A stretch of DNA of 64,000 bases, taken from contig NZ_JAUTBF010000001.1 of assembly GCF_030818955.1 (NCBI RefSeq), positions 3,038,001-3,102,000 of the forward strand, read 5' to 3'. Made by a program: the position numbers and the translations under genes. This DNA comes from Microbacterium trichothecenolyticum (GTDB lineage Bacteria; Actinomycetota; Actinomycetes; Actinomycetales; Microbacteriaceae). Every line of letters begins with the position of its first letter. Within the stretch, counting starts at the first letter, position 1. Positions 33,104 through 42,481 of this stretch are shown in pieces. Under the pieces are notes generated by a model. That model worked only from the letters and a program-made list of their open reading frames with translations. It searched no databases and was not told where the DNA came from.

Positions 33104-34153
33104 ATGCACGGCGAGTACAAGGTCCCCGGCGGGAAGCTGGTCGTCGTCGACCTCGAAGAGCGCGAGGGGCGCATCCACGGCTTCCACCTGGCCGGCGACT
33201 TCTTCCTCGAGCCCGACGACGCCCTCGACGACATCGACGCGGCCGTGAACGGGCTGCCCGTCGAATCCGACGTCCCCACGATCGCCGCGGCCATCCGTGC
33301 CGCCCTCCCCGAGGGAGCGCAGCTGCTCGGCTTCACGCCCGAGTCGGTCGCCACCGCCATCCGTCGCGCTCTCGTGACGGCCCCGGGCTGGGCCGACTTC
33401 GAGTGGGAGGTCGTGCACGACGCTCCCGTCTCGCCGCGCATGAACCTCGCCCTCGACGAGGTGCTCACCGCGCGCGTCGGTGCGGGGCTCCGAAAGCCCA
33501 CGTTGCGCCTGTGGGAGTGGAACGAGAGCGCCGTCGTCATCGGCTCGTTCCAGTCCCTGCGCAACGAGGTCGATCCCGAGGGAGCCGCCAGGCACGGGTT
33601 CGACGTCGTGCGCCGCATCTCGGGCGGCGGAGCCATGCTCATGGCCGCGAACTCCATCGTCACCTACTCGCTGTACGTGCCGGCGGCGCTCGTGGCGGGC
33701 ATGACGTTCGCCGACTCCTACGCGTTCCTCGACGACTGGGTGCTGCAGGCGCTGCGCTCGCTCGGAATCGATGCCGTGTACCAACCGCTCAACGACATCG
33801 CAGGGCCCCACGGCAAGATCGGCGGAGCCGCCCAGAAGCGTCTCGCCAACGGCGGGGTGCTGCACCACGCGACCCTCAGCTACGACATGGACGCTCAGGT
33901 GCTCACCGAGGTCCTCCGCATCGGCCGCGAGAAGCTCAGCGACAAGGGCACCGTCTCGGCGGCCAAGCGGGTCGACCCGCTGCGGAGTCAGACCGGCTTG
34001 CCGCGTGACCAGGTGATCGACCGTTTCATTCAGACCTTCACGACCCTCTACGGGGCCACGCCCGGACATATCACCGAACAGGAATATGCCGAGGCCGAGG
34101 CCCTCGTCGAGACCAAGTTCGCCACCGATGCGTGGCTGCAGCGCGTCCCGTGA
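33104..34153 (+). CDS. Lipoate--protein ligase family protein with N-terminal accessory domain
   Basis: A 349-residue protein. Residues 1 to about 90 (MHGEYKVPGGKLVVVDLEER, IHGFHLAGDFFLEPDDALDDID) resemble the small accessory domain that is C-terminal in E. coli LplA. Residues about 105-340 are the catalytic biotin/lipoate ligase fold: PRMNLALDEVL, LWEWNESAVVIGSFQSLRNEVD, RRISGGGAMLM (the RRxSGGGA substrate loop), and DIAGPHGKIGGAAQKR with the catalytic lysine region. The domain order is the reverse of LplA. It probably attaches lipoate or octanoate to E2/GcvH-type proteins. The stop overlaps the methyltransferase start (GTGA). Confidence 0.87.
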   Translation: MHGEYKVPGGKLVVVDLEEREGRIHGFHLAGDFFLEPDDALDDIDAAVNGLPVESDVPTIAAAIRAALPEGAQLLGFTPESVATAIRRALVTAPGWADFEWEVVHDAPVSPRMNLALDEVLTARVGAGLRKPTLRLWEWNESAVVIGSFQSLRNEVDPEGAARHGFDVVRRISGGGAMLMAANSIVTYSLYVPAALVAGMTFADSYAFLDDWVLQALRSLGIDAVYQPLNDIAGPHGKIGGAAQKRLANGGVLHHATLSYDMDAQVLTEVLRIGREKLSDKGTVSAAKRVDPLRSQTGLPRDQVIDRFIQTFTTLYGATPGHITEQEYAEAEALVETKFATDAWLQRVP

Positions 34154-35160
34154 GCGCTGAGACCCTCGCCGGCGTGCTCGACCAGGGCAGCGTCGAGATC
34201 CACCACGCCGACAACATGTCGGTCACCCCGGCCTTCCCGGACGGGTCCTTCGCACTCGTCTACCTCGACCCGCCGTTCAACACCGGCCGCACGCGCTCCA
34301 AGGCGGTGGAGTCGGCGACGTGGACGGCGCCCGCCGATGAGACCCCGGATGCCGTGGATGCCGAGGCGCTGGCATCCGTGCCCGTCGTCGAAACGCCCGT
34401 CGTGGAGTCCCCTGCCGCGCTCGCGCACGATCCGTCGATGCTCGTGTTCCCCGACGATGAGCCCGACACCGCGCCCGAGCCCGCGCCGGTGGTGCAGCGC
34501 GGGTTCCACGGGCGCGAATACTCGCGGCTGCGAGGTGACCTGCGCACCTACGACGACCGGTTCGACGACTACTGGGGCTTCCTCGAGCCCCGTCTCATCG
34601 AGGCATGGCGGCTCCTGGCCGACGACGGCACGCTGTATCTGCATCTCGACTACCGCGAGGTGCACTACGCCAAGGTCATGTGCGACGCGCTGTTCGGGCG
34701 CGACAAGTTCTTGAACGAGCTGATCTGGGCGTACGACTACGGCGCGAAGACCAAGCGCCGCTGGCCCACCAAGCACGAGACGATCCTCGTGTACGTGAAG
34801 AACCCGTCGACGTACTTCTTCGATTCCGACGCCGTCGACCGCGAGCCGTACATGGCGCCGGGGCTGGTGACGGCCGAGAAGGCGGCGCGCGGCAAGATGC
34901 CCACCGACGTCTGGTGGCACACGATCGTGCCGACCACGGGCCGCGAGAAGACCGGCTATCCGACGCAGAAGCCCGAAGGTGTGCTGCGGCGCATGGTGCA
35001 GGCGTCGAGTCGGCCCGGTGATCGCGTGCTCGACATGTTCGCGGGCAGTGGCACGCTCGGTGCGGTCGCCGCCCCGCTGGGCCGGCACAGCGTGCTGATC
35101 GACGACAACGCGGATGCCGTGGCCGTGATGCACAAGCGTCTGGAGGCGTTCGCGCGTTGA
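34150..35160 (+). CDS. Site-specific DNA N6-adenine/N4-cytosine methyltransferase (beta-like order)
   Basis: A 336-residue DNA methyltransferase. Catalytic motif DPPFNTG is at residues 40-46 and the SAM-binding motif LDMFAGSGTLG is near the C-terminus, the beta-class order. Between them are YDDRFDDYWGFLEPRLIEAWRLLADDGTLYLHLDYREVHYAK (in parts), YDYGAKTKRRWPTKHETILVY and PTTGREKTGYPTQKPEGVL, typical of Type III-like/orphan enzymes. Unusually, about 70 acidic, Ala/Pro/Val-rich residues (50-118) are inserted right after the catalytic motif. No restriction gene adjoins, so it is probably an orphan. GTG 34150 overlaps the upstream stop. Confidence 0.9.
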   Translation: MSAETLAGVLDQGSVEIHHADNMSVTPAFPDGSFALVYLDPPFNTGRTRSKAVESATWTAPADETPDAVDAEALASVPVVETPVVESPAALAHDPSMLVFPDDEPDTAPEPAPVVQRGFHGREYSRLRGDLRTYDDRFDDYWGFLEPRLIEAWRLLADDGTLYLHLDYREVHYAKVMCDALFGRDKFLNELIWAYDYGAKTKRRWPTKHETILVYVKNPSTYFFDSDAVDREPYMAPGLVTAEKAARGKMPTDVWWHTIVPTTGREKTGYPTQKPEGVLRRMVQASSRPGDRVLDMFAGSGTLGAVAAPLGRHSVLIDDNADAVAVMHKRLEAFAR

Positions 35161-35172
35161 GGCGGTGCCTGG

Positions 35173-35238
35173 TTTGGGGCGCGTTCCGGCGTTTGGGGCG
35201 CGCTTTTTCGCGCCCCGAACGGAACCTCGCGCCCCAAA
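35173..35238. repeat. Nested 66-nt inverted repeat (TTTGGGGCGCG)
   Basis: TTTGGGGCGCG occurs at 35173-35183 and 35192-35202, and its complement at 35209-35219 (CGCGCCCCGAA) and 35228-35238 (CGCGCCCCAAA). TTCCG/CGGAA pair between inner and outer arms, so the whole can fold as one long hairpin with a CTTTTT loop. It directly follows the methyltransferase stop and could be its terminator. Confidence 0.7.
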
Positions 35239-35335
35239 TCGGGAGACGGGGCGCCGCGGGTTCGGTCTCGCCGATGCGGGGGGCGGGGCCTCTTCAGGCG
35301 CTGAGTCCAGGTGTCCGCTGCCGGGCGTCGTCGCA

Positions 35336-35404
35336 CGCATAAACGCGTTTGGCGCGCGGAAACGCGGGGACAGCGCGTTTATGCATGCGGGAAGCGTTTA
35401 TGCC
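35336..35404 (-). repeat. 69-bp ATAAACGC palindromic element, copy 2
   Basis: The reverse complement begins GGCATAAACGCTTCCCGCAT, continues GCATAAACGCGCTGTCC and ends GCGTTTATGCG, aligning without gaps to copies 1 and 3. It lies between convergent methyltransferase and galK ends. Low-complexity CCGCGC-rich sequence flanks it up to galK, in which I see nothing else. Confidence 0.85.
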
Positions 35405-35493
35405 GGCGAATTCGCCCGCCCATATCCCGCGTCCCGCATCGCCGCACCGCGCCGCGCCGCACCGCCGCGCCCGCGCCGCGCCCCACCGCCCCG

Positions 35494-36641
<1,148 letters not shown>

Positions 36642-36645
<4 letters not shown>

Positions 36646-37818
36646 GCCGTCACCTCCGGAACGGTGTCGAGGGCGGCGCGCAGGCGCTCGGCCTGCGACT
36701 CGGGGGTCACGTCGCCGATCCAGGCGCCCATGGCGGCCTCGCTTCCGGCGAGGTACTTGAGCTTGTCGGCGGCACGACGGGGCGAGGTGATCTGCAGATT
36801 CAGGCGCACGGCATCCCGAGCGCGATCGACCGGGGCCTGATGCCACGCCGCGATATAGGGGGTGGGGGTGTCATACAGTGCGTCGATGCCGCGCAGCAGC
36901 CGCAGGTAGAACGGCGCGAGCTCGTCGCGCTCGGCGTCGGTCGTCTCGGGCGAGGTCGGCGACGTGACGGTGGGGCAGCACGTGCACCTCGACGGGCCAG
37001 CGCGCAGCGAACGGCACGAAGGCCGTCCAGTGCTCGCCGCGGAGCACCACGCGCTCACCGGCCGACTCGAATGCCAGGATGCGGGCGAACAGGTCGTTCG
37101 AGGTGCGCGAGATCGTGTCGAGCAGGCGGTGCGTGCGCGGGGTCACGTACGGGTAGGCGTAGATCTGGCCGTGCGGGTGAGGGAGAGTGACGCCGATCTC
37201 CTGCCCGCGGTTCTCGAACGGGAACACCTGACGGATGCCGGGCAGAGCCGACAGCGCCGCCGTGCGATCGGCCCACGCTTCGATGACGGTGCGTGCGCGG
37301 GTGCGGGAGAGCGACCCGAACGACCCCTCGTGCGCCGGGCTGAAGCACACGACCTCGCAGCGCCCGACGGAGGTGCGGGTGCGACCGAGGCCGAGGTGCT
37401 CGAGGTCGTCGTCGCTCTGCGGAGGGTCGACGGCGGCGGGGGCGTCGGAGGTCGCGACGTCGAGGGCCGGACCGAACGACGGCGACTTGTTCTCGAAGAC
37501 CGCGACGTCGTACAGGGACGGGATCTCCGACGGATTCGTCGGCGTCTGCGGCGACAGCGGGTCGAGGTGCGCGGGAGGAAGGAACGCACGGTTCTGACGA
37601 TTGGATGCCACGGTGATCCAGTCGCCGGTCAGCACGTCCTGCCGCATCGTCGCGGTCGTCGGGCGCGGGTCGAGGGTGCGGGCGTCGACGGCCCGTTCGG
37701 CGCCGAGCGCGGTGCCCGGGTCGTCGAAGTAGATGAGCTCGCGGCCGTCGGCGAGGCGCGTCGGCCGCTTGACGACACCGGCTCCCAGGGGCTCGGCGGT
37801 GAGGCTGTCCGTGTTCAC
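36642..37818 (-). pseudogene. galT: Galactose-1-phosphate uridylyltransferase, frameshifted
   Basis: From the GTG at 37818 the first 290 or so residues are a standard GalT: DVLTGDWITVASNRQNRAFLPP, VVCFSPAHEGSFGSLS, QVFPFENRGQEIGVTLPHPHGQIYAYPY with the HPH active site, and PVEVHVLPHRHVADLA. Near 36948-36950 an extra base in a CCC run shifts the frame. The native end (ETTDAERDELAPFYLRLLRG ... YIAAWHQAPV ... KYLAGSEAAMGAWIGD) continues in another frame to 36642. Correcting one base gives 391 residues, the family norm. As written, the last 100 or so residues, which contribute to the substrate site, are replaced. Either a true mutation or an assembly error in a homopolymer. Confidence 0.88.
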
Positions 37819-37825
37819 GATAACA
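37812..37825. promoter_or_regulatory. LacI/GalR operator overlapping the galT start
   Basis: TGTTCACGATAACA has TGTT and AACA ends around a central CG. It overlaps the galT start codon (37816-37818), so binding would block the galTK operon. Confidence 0.55.
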
Positions 37826-37841
37826 CGCTAGCGGGCGCCCG

Positions 37842-37855
37842 TGATATCGTCAACA
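37842..37855. promoter_or_regulatory. LacI/GalR operator before the galactose regulator
   Basis: TGATATCGTCAACA has the same TGWT...CG...AACA form as the site at 37812 and lies 12 bases before the regulator's ATG. Centres are 30 bases apart, about three helical turns. Confidence 0.5.
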
Positions 37856-37866
37856 CGAGGAGCAAT

Positions 37867-38832
37867 ATGCGTGTATCGATGGCCGACGTGGCCGAGCGGG
37901 CCGGAGTGTCGGCGCAGACGGTGTCGCGCGTGGCGAACGGCAGCCCGCGGGTCGACCCCGGCACCCGGGCTCGCGTCGAGCAGGCGATGGCCGACCTCGG
38001 CTACCGCATGCACCGCGCCGCGCGCGCCCTGCGTACCGGGCAGACCTCCACCATCGGTCTCGTCGTGTCGACCCTCGCCTCGGTCGGCAACTCCCGCATG
38101 CTGCAGGCCATCTCCGAGGCCGCCGCTGCGGGCGACTACGCGTTGGCGGTCGTGACGGTGGGCGAGCGCGGCATCCGCGACGCCTTCGCGCGCCTGCGCT
38201 CCCAGGGAGTCGACGGTGCCGTAGTCCTGAACGAGGCCACCGAGCTCGCGCGCGATGTCGCGCCCCCCGCCGATCTGCACCTCGTGGTCGTCGACTCCCG
38301 CCCCGATGCGCGCTTCTCGATCGTCCAGACCGATCACGCCGGCGGAGCTCGAGCGGCGACGGCGCACCTGCTGTCGCTCGGTCACGAACACGTCCACCAC
38401 CTGGCGGGCCCCGTGGGCTCTTTCGCCGCGGCCGAACGCGAGCGCGGCTGGCGAGAGGCTCTCGCCGACGCCGGGATCGAGGCGCCCGCACCCGTTCGCG
38501 GCGACTGGACCTCGGCATCCGGCCACCGTGCCGCGGACGCTCTGCAGAGCGCGTCCGCTGTCTTCGTCGCGAACGATCAGATGGCCCTCGGTGCCCTGCG
38601 TGCCTTCGCCGACGCGGGGCGCCGTATCCCCGAAGACGTCGCCGTGGTGGGTTTCGACGACATCGTGGATGCCGCCGAGTACCGCCCGCCGCTGACGACC
38701 GTGCGGCAGGACTTCGATGTGCTCGGTGCACGCGCGGTCGCGGCCCTCATCTCCGCGATCGAGGGCAACGCCCCGTCCGTCGAGGCGGTGCCGACCCGTC
38801 TCGTCGTCCGTGCGAGCAGCGTCCCGAGCTGA
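37867..38832 (+). CDS. LacI family regulator of galactose genes
   Basis: A 321-residue LacI/GalR regulator, divergent from galTK. The helix-turn-helix reads VSMADVAERAGVSAQTVSRVANGSPRVDPGTRARV, followed by the hinge GYRMHRAARALRTGQTSTIGLVV and the sensor domain (AVFVANDQMALGALRAFADAGRRIPEDVAVVGFDDI, read in parts). The recognition helix (QTVSRVANG) is identical to that of the regulator at 47449. ATG 37867 follows ACGAGGAGCA; upstream in-frame sequence lies inside galT and is rejected. It likely responds to galactose or a galactoside and represses itself and galTK. Confidence 0.9.
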   Translation: MRVSMADVAERAGVSAQTVSRVANGSPRVDPGTRARVEQAMADLGYRMHRAARALRTGQTSTIGLVVSTLASVGNSRMLQAISEAAAAGDYALAVVTVGERGIRDAFARLRSQGVDGAVVLNEATELARDVAPPADLHLVVVDSRPDARFSIVQTDHAGGARAATAHLLSLGHEHVHHLAGPVGSFAAAERERGWREALADAGIEAPAPVRGDWTSASGHRAADALQSASAVFVANDQMALGALRAFADAGRRIPEDVAVVGFDDIVDAAEYRPPLTTVRQDFDVLGARAVAALISAIEGNAPSVEAVPTRLVVRASSVPS

Positions 38833-38903
38833 CGCCCCTGTCGGCGAGCCGTTCCGTCCGCTCCGCGAGGCAGGGGGCGCCGGAGTGCATCGCTGCGACG
38901 CGG

Positions 38904-40565
38904 CTACGTGCCGAGAGTGTGGTCCGCGGCTTCCGGCAGATGCGCGGGCAGGTCGAGCGCCACCGTCGTTCGTGCCCCGGGGACGCTGTCGATGCGCACG
39001 GTGCCGCCGTGGGCGACGGCGATCGCGCGCACGGTGGTCAGACCGAGCCCGAATCCCTGGATCTGCCGGGAGCGCGCGGACGGCCCGCGATAGAACCGGT
39101 CGAAGGCGCGACGTTGCTCGGCCTTGTCGAGCCCGGGTCCTCCGTCGGTGACCGAGATCTGGGCCCGTCCGTCGTGCACGCCGGAGACGAGGGTGATGGG
39201 GGCGCACGGGATGCCGAACTTCACCGCGTTCGTGAGCAGTTCGGTGACGGCGACCAGCAACTGCGAACGATCGACGAACGCCGGCGGTGACGGAGCGGAC
39301 ACCGTCTCGATGGTGTGGCCGTGCGTCGCGGCGAGGGAGGCGACGGCATCGACCGCGGTGCGGACGAGATCGTCGAGGTCGACGGCATCCCGCTGCACCG
39401 TCTTCTCGCTCTCGCCGGCGGCGAAGAGATCACGGAAGCGTCGGGCGAGATCGTCGGCTCGACGGGTCGCGATGTCGATGTACTGCCGCAGCTTGTCGTC
39501 CCCGGGGGCGATCGCGTCCTCGATCAACTCCAGGAAGCCCGTGACGCTCGTGAGGGGCGTGCGCAGTTCATGCGAGACGGTGCGCAGGAACTGCTCGCGC
39601 ACCTCGATCGCCTCGGCGAGCTCGGTGACGTCGTGGATGACGATGACGGTTCCGAGTATGTCGCCCTCGCTGCGACGGACCCGGCTCGAGGAGGCGAGCA
39701 CCGCGACCTGCGACTCCGCCGGTCCCCACCACTGGAACTGATCGCTCACGGTTTCGCCCGCGAGGGCGCGGGGGATGACCTGGTCGTCGTGGGGGACGGT
39801 GCTCGTCCGGTCCGTGCGGAGCACCTCTTCTCCGGCGTAGGGCTGCGCGTCCAGGCGGAAACCGCCGAGCTCCGCGAAGCGGTGCGCGCGGGAGTTGGCG
39901 ATGCGCAGTCGCCCCGCCGCATCGTAGAAGGCCACCCCGGCGCTCACGGTGTTCACGATGCCCAGCGCCAGGGACTCGGCATCCCGGGCCTCCGCGAGGG
40001 CGTCGGCCTGTGCGCGGTTGGCCTGCGACAGGTGCAGGGACTTCAGCCGCAGATTGCTGGCCGCGAGGAAGACGACGACGGCGACGCCCACGATGACCGT
40101 GGGCAGGACGAACACGTTGGCCCACTCGAGCGCGGTCGCCGGCCACGCTCCGGCGTAGGCGAAACGGAAGGAGGTGATGAACACCGCCCCGAAGACCGCC
40201 ACCACCATGCCGTACCAGCGGAATCGGTACGAGAGCCACAGAACCGGGAAGATCGCGAGGATCGCCACGGCGGGGACGAACGGCAGGAGTGCTGCGCGTA
40301 GCAGTGCCACCGCGAGCAGGTCGAGGATCGCGACGCTCATGGTCCACGGCAACGGAAGGCGCTCCCACGGCACCAGGAGGGCGGCGAGCGTGGCGATCAC
40401 GGTGAGGAGAAGCCCGGCCGTGACGATTCCGAACGACAGCGTCGACGGTTCGGCGAGACCGACGACCCCCACGACGAAAAGGACGGCCAGAAGAAAGGGG
40501 AGCTGCGCTCTCGCGAAGACGCGTATGCGTCCGCGTGCGTTCGCCCTTGTTTCGAACAGCGGCAC
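38904..40565 (-). CDS. Orphan sensor histidine kinase with PAS domain
   Basis: A 553-residue membrane kinase. About six hydrophobic segments span residues 22-170, a PAS-like domain follows (IVNTVSAGVAFYDAAGRLRIANSRAHRF, about 203-310), then HisKA with His332 in TVSHELRTPLTSVTGFLE, and a HATPase with LLTNAVKFG, VTDGGPGLDKAEQRRAFDRFYRG and FGLGLTTVRAIAVAHGG. GTG 40565 follows AAAGGGATCAGCG. No response regulator adjoins, so its partner is elsewhere. The signal is unknown. It is convergent with the galactose regulator, 71 bases apart. Confidence 0.9.
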   Translation of the reverse strand: MPLFETRANARGRIRVFARAQLPFLLAVLFVVGVVGLAEPSTLSFGIVTAGLLLTVIATLAALLVPWERLPLPWTMSVAILDLLAVALLRAALLPFVPAVAILAIFPVLWLSYRFRWYGMVVAVFGAVFITSFRFAYAGAWPATALEWANVFVLPTVIVGVAVVVFLAASNLRLKSLHLSQANRAQADALAEARDAESLALGIVNTVSAGVAFYDAAGRLRIANSRAHRFAELGGFRLDAQPYAGEEVLRTDRTSTVPHDDQVIPRALAGETVSDQFQWWGPAESQVAVLASSSRVRRSEGDILGTVIVIHDVTELAEAIEVREQFLRTVSHELRTPLTSVTGFLELIEDAIAPGDDKLRQYIDIATRRADDLARRFRDLFAAGESEKTVQRDAVDLDDLVRTAVDAVASLAATHGHTIETVSAPSPPAFVDRSQLLVAVTELLTNAVKFGIPCAPITLVSGVHDGRAQISVTDGGPGLDKAEQRRAFDRFYRGPSARSRQIQGFGLGLTTVRAIAVAHGGTVRIDSVPGARTTVALDLPAHLPEAADHTLGT

Positions 40566-40681
40566 CGCTGATCCCTTTCTTGGTCTTTCCTGCGCCCTTC
40601 GATTCGCGCTCTCCGAAAATACTGCGGAATGCGGCCGGTGAGACGAATTCGCGGCCTTTCTTCGCTTACACGTCAGCAGGC

Positions 40682-40737
40682 GGATCAGATGAGAGCAGGC
40701 CGACCCCCGAAGGGATCGGCCTGCTCTCCTCTGATCC
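40682..40737 (-). terminator. Strong hairpin after the galactoside operon
   Basis: Two 22-base arms (40682-40703 and 40716-40737) pair at 21 of 22 positions around a 12-base loop, directly after the beta-galactosidase stop. The stem contains GAGAGCAGGCCGA. It is the strongest hairpin I see in the window and must end the operon at 40746-47337. The remaining gap to 40565 holds the histidine kinase leader. Confidence 0.85.
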
Positions 40738-40745
40738 GGAGTCGC

Positions 40746-42467
40746 CTACTCCTCGAGCTGTCCCAGCGAGGGCGCGGCCACGAAGCGGGCGACCGCGGCG
40801 ACCGCGTGCTCCAGCTCGAGGACGACGATCTCGTTGGCGCCCGCGCGCGTGGCGGGCGCGGGTACGTAGAGCGTGTTCTGCGGCACGTTGTTCCAGTACC
40901 GGCCCAGGAAGAAGCCGTTCACGAAAGCGAAGCCTTTGCCCCAGGAGGAGGTGTCGAGGAACAGATCGACCGGGGCGTCGAGGGAAAACGATCCCCGCAG
41001 CAGTGCGCGACCGGTTGCTCCCTCGCCGACGCCGACGGCGGAGGCGAGGTCGATCGCGGTCGCCGACCAGCCCGTGAGCGGTTCCCCGTTCAGGGTCACC
41101 TCGCCGATGAGGCCCTTCGCCTCGCCGAGGCGGTCCGCGTAGTTGACCCGTCCCTGGTCCTCCACGAGCACCGTCAGCCGCGCACCCGAGGGGATGCTCA
41201 GGGCACGTTCGTGAAGAGTCCGCGACAGACGACCCACCGGTGCGCCGTCGACGTGGACCCAGGCCAGGTCGCGCACCTCGCCGAAGACGAGGGCGGCGCG
41301 GCCCTCGAAGGCCGGCAGCTCCACGTCATAGCGCACGAGGGCGCCGAGGTGTCCGAGATCCTCGAAGGTCGACGGATCATCGGTGACGGCGGAGGCGGTG
41401 GATGCCGGCATCCATTCGCCCTCGCCCGTCAGGGCCACCTCGAACGCCGGCGCGGAGGGGCGCGGCGTGGGAACCAGCTCGGGAACCGCGGTGTACTTCG
41501 CGATCACGTCGCGGAACGCGTGGAACTTCGCCGTCGGGTGCCCGCACTCGTCGATGGGCGCGTCGTAGTCGTAAGACGTGACGATCGGGTCGAACCGGCC
41601 CTTGTCGTTCGCGCCGTTGGTCGTGCCGAAGTTCGTGCCGCCGTGGACCATGTAGATGTTCACCGACGCCCCGGCCGCGAGCAGCACGTCGAGATCATGC
41701 GCGGAGGCGGCGGGGTCGGTCGTGTGGTGGATGCTGCCCCACCAGTCGAACCAGCCGTCCCAGAACTCGCTGCACATGAGCGGGCCCGTGGGCTGGTGCT
41801 CGCGGAGGGTCGCGAGGCGCTCCTCCGAACGGGAGCCGAACGAGCCGGTGAGGTGCAGCTCGGGCAGGCTCCCCGCCTCGAGCATCCACGGCATGGGTTG
41901 GTCGACGGTGGTCAGCGGCACCGTGATGCCGGCATCCTTCGTCACCCGCACGAGCTCGCGCAGATACTCCTTGTCGGAGCCGTAGGCGCCGTACTCGTTC
42001 TCGATCTGCACGAGCACGACGTTGCCCCCGCGATCGATCTGCCGCGGCGCGACGATCTCGTACACGCGCCGCAGGTACTCCGACACGGCCGCGACGAACT
42101 GCGGCTCCGAGCGACGGATGCCGATGCCCGGCGTCGAGGTCAGCCACACGGGCAGCCCGCCGTTGTGCCACTCCGCGCAGATGTAGGGCCCCGGGCGCAC
42201 GATCGCGTGCAGTCCCTCGTCGGCGATCAGGTCGAGGAAGCGTCCGAGGTCGTTCCAGCCCGTGGCATCCCACTCGCCCTTCACCGGTTCGTGGGCGTTC
42301 CACGCGACGTAGGTCTCGATGGTGTTCAGGCCCATCGCCTTGGCCGTGCGGATGCGGTCGGCCCAGTGCTCGGGGTGGATGCGGAAGTAGTGCAGCGTTC
42401 CCGAGATGACCTGGTATGGCTGGTCGTCGAGGAGGAAGTCGGTCTCGCCGATGGAGAAAGTGCTCAC
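40746..42467 (-). CDS. GH35 beta-galactosidase
   Basis: A 573-residue cytoplasmic glycoside hydrolase family 35 enzyme. The TIM barrel starts ISGTLHYFRIHPEHWADRIRTAKAMGLNTIETYV (in parts), with AWNAHEP. The acid/base is Glu158 in IENEYGAYG and the nucleophile Glu234 in MCSEFWDGWFDWWG. C-terminal beta-domains end with FVNGFFLGRYWNNVPQ. No signal peptide is present, so it acts on imported oligosaccharides, releasing terminal beta-galactose (GH35 enzymes often prefer beta-1,3 or beta-1,6/1,4 links). It is the last gene of the importer operon, 14 bases after the arabinofuranosidase gene. Confidence 0.94.
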   Translation of the reverse strand: MSTFSIGETDFLLDDQPYQVISGTLHYFRIHPEHWADRIRTAKAMGLNTIETYVAWNAHEPVKGEWDATGWNDLGRFLDLIADEGLHAIVRPGPYICAEWHNGGLPVWLTSTPGIGIRRSEPQFVAAVSEYLRRVYEIVAPRQIDRGGNVVLVQIENEYGAYGSDKEYLRELVRVTKDAGITVPLTTVDQPMPWMLEAGSLPELHLTGSFGSRSEERLATLREHQPTGPLMCSEFWDGWFDWWGSIHHTTDPAASAHDLDVLLAAGASVNIYMVHGGTNFGTTNGANDKGRFDPIVTSYDYDAPIDECGHPTAKFHAFRDVIAKYTAVPELVPTPRPSAPAFEVALTGEGEWMPASTASAVTDDPSTFEDLGHLGALVRYDVELPAFEGRAALVFGEVRDLAWVHVDGAPVGRLSRTLHERALSIPSGARLTVLVEDQGRVNYADRLGEAKGLIGEVTLNGEPLTGWSATAIDLASAVGVGEGATGRALLRGSFSLDAPVDLFLDTSSWGKGFAFVNGFFLGRYWNNVPQNTLYVPAPATRAGANEIVVLELEHAVAAVARFVAAPSLGQLEE

Positions 42468-42481
42468 GGTGTCTTTCGAGG

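Noticed and set aside
38904..40565. Histidine kinase as part of the galactan locus
   Set aside because: It is separated from the importer operon by a very strong terminator and has its own leader; proximity alone is not evidence.
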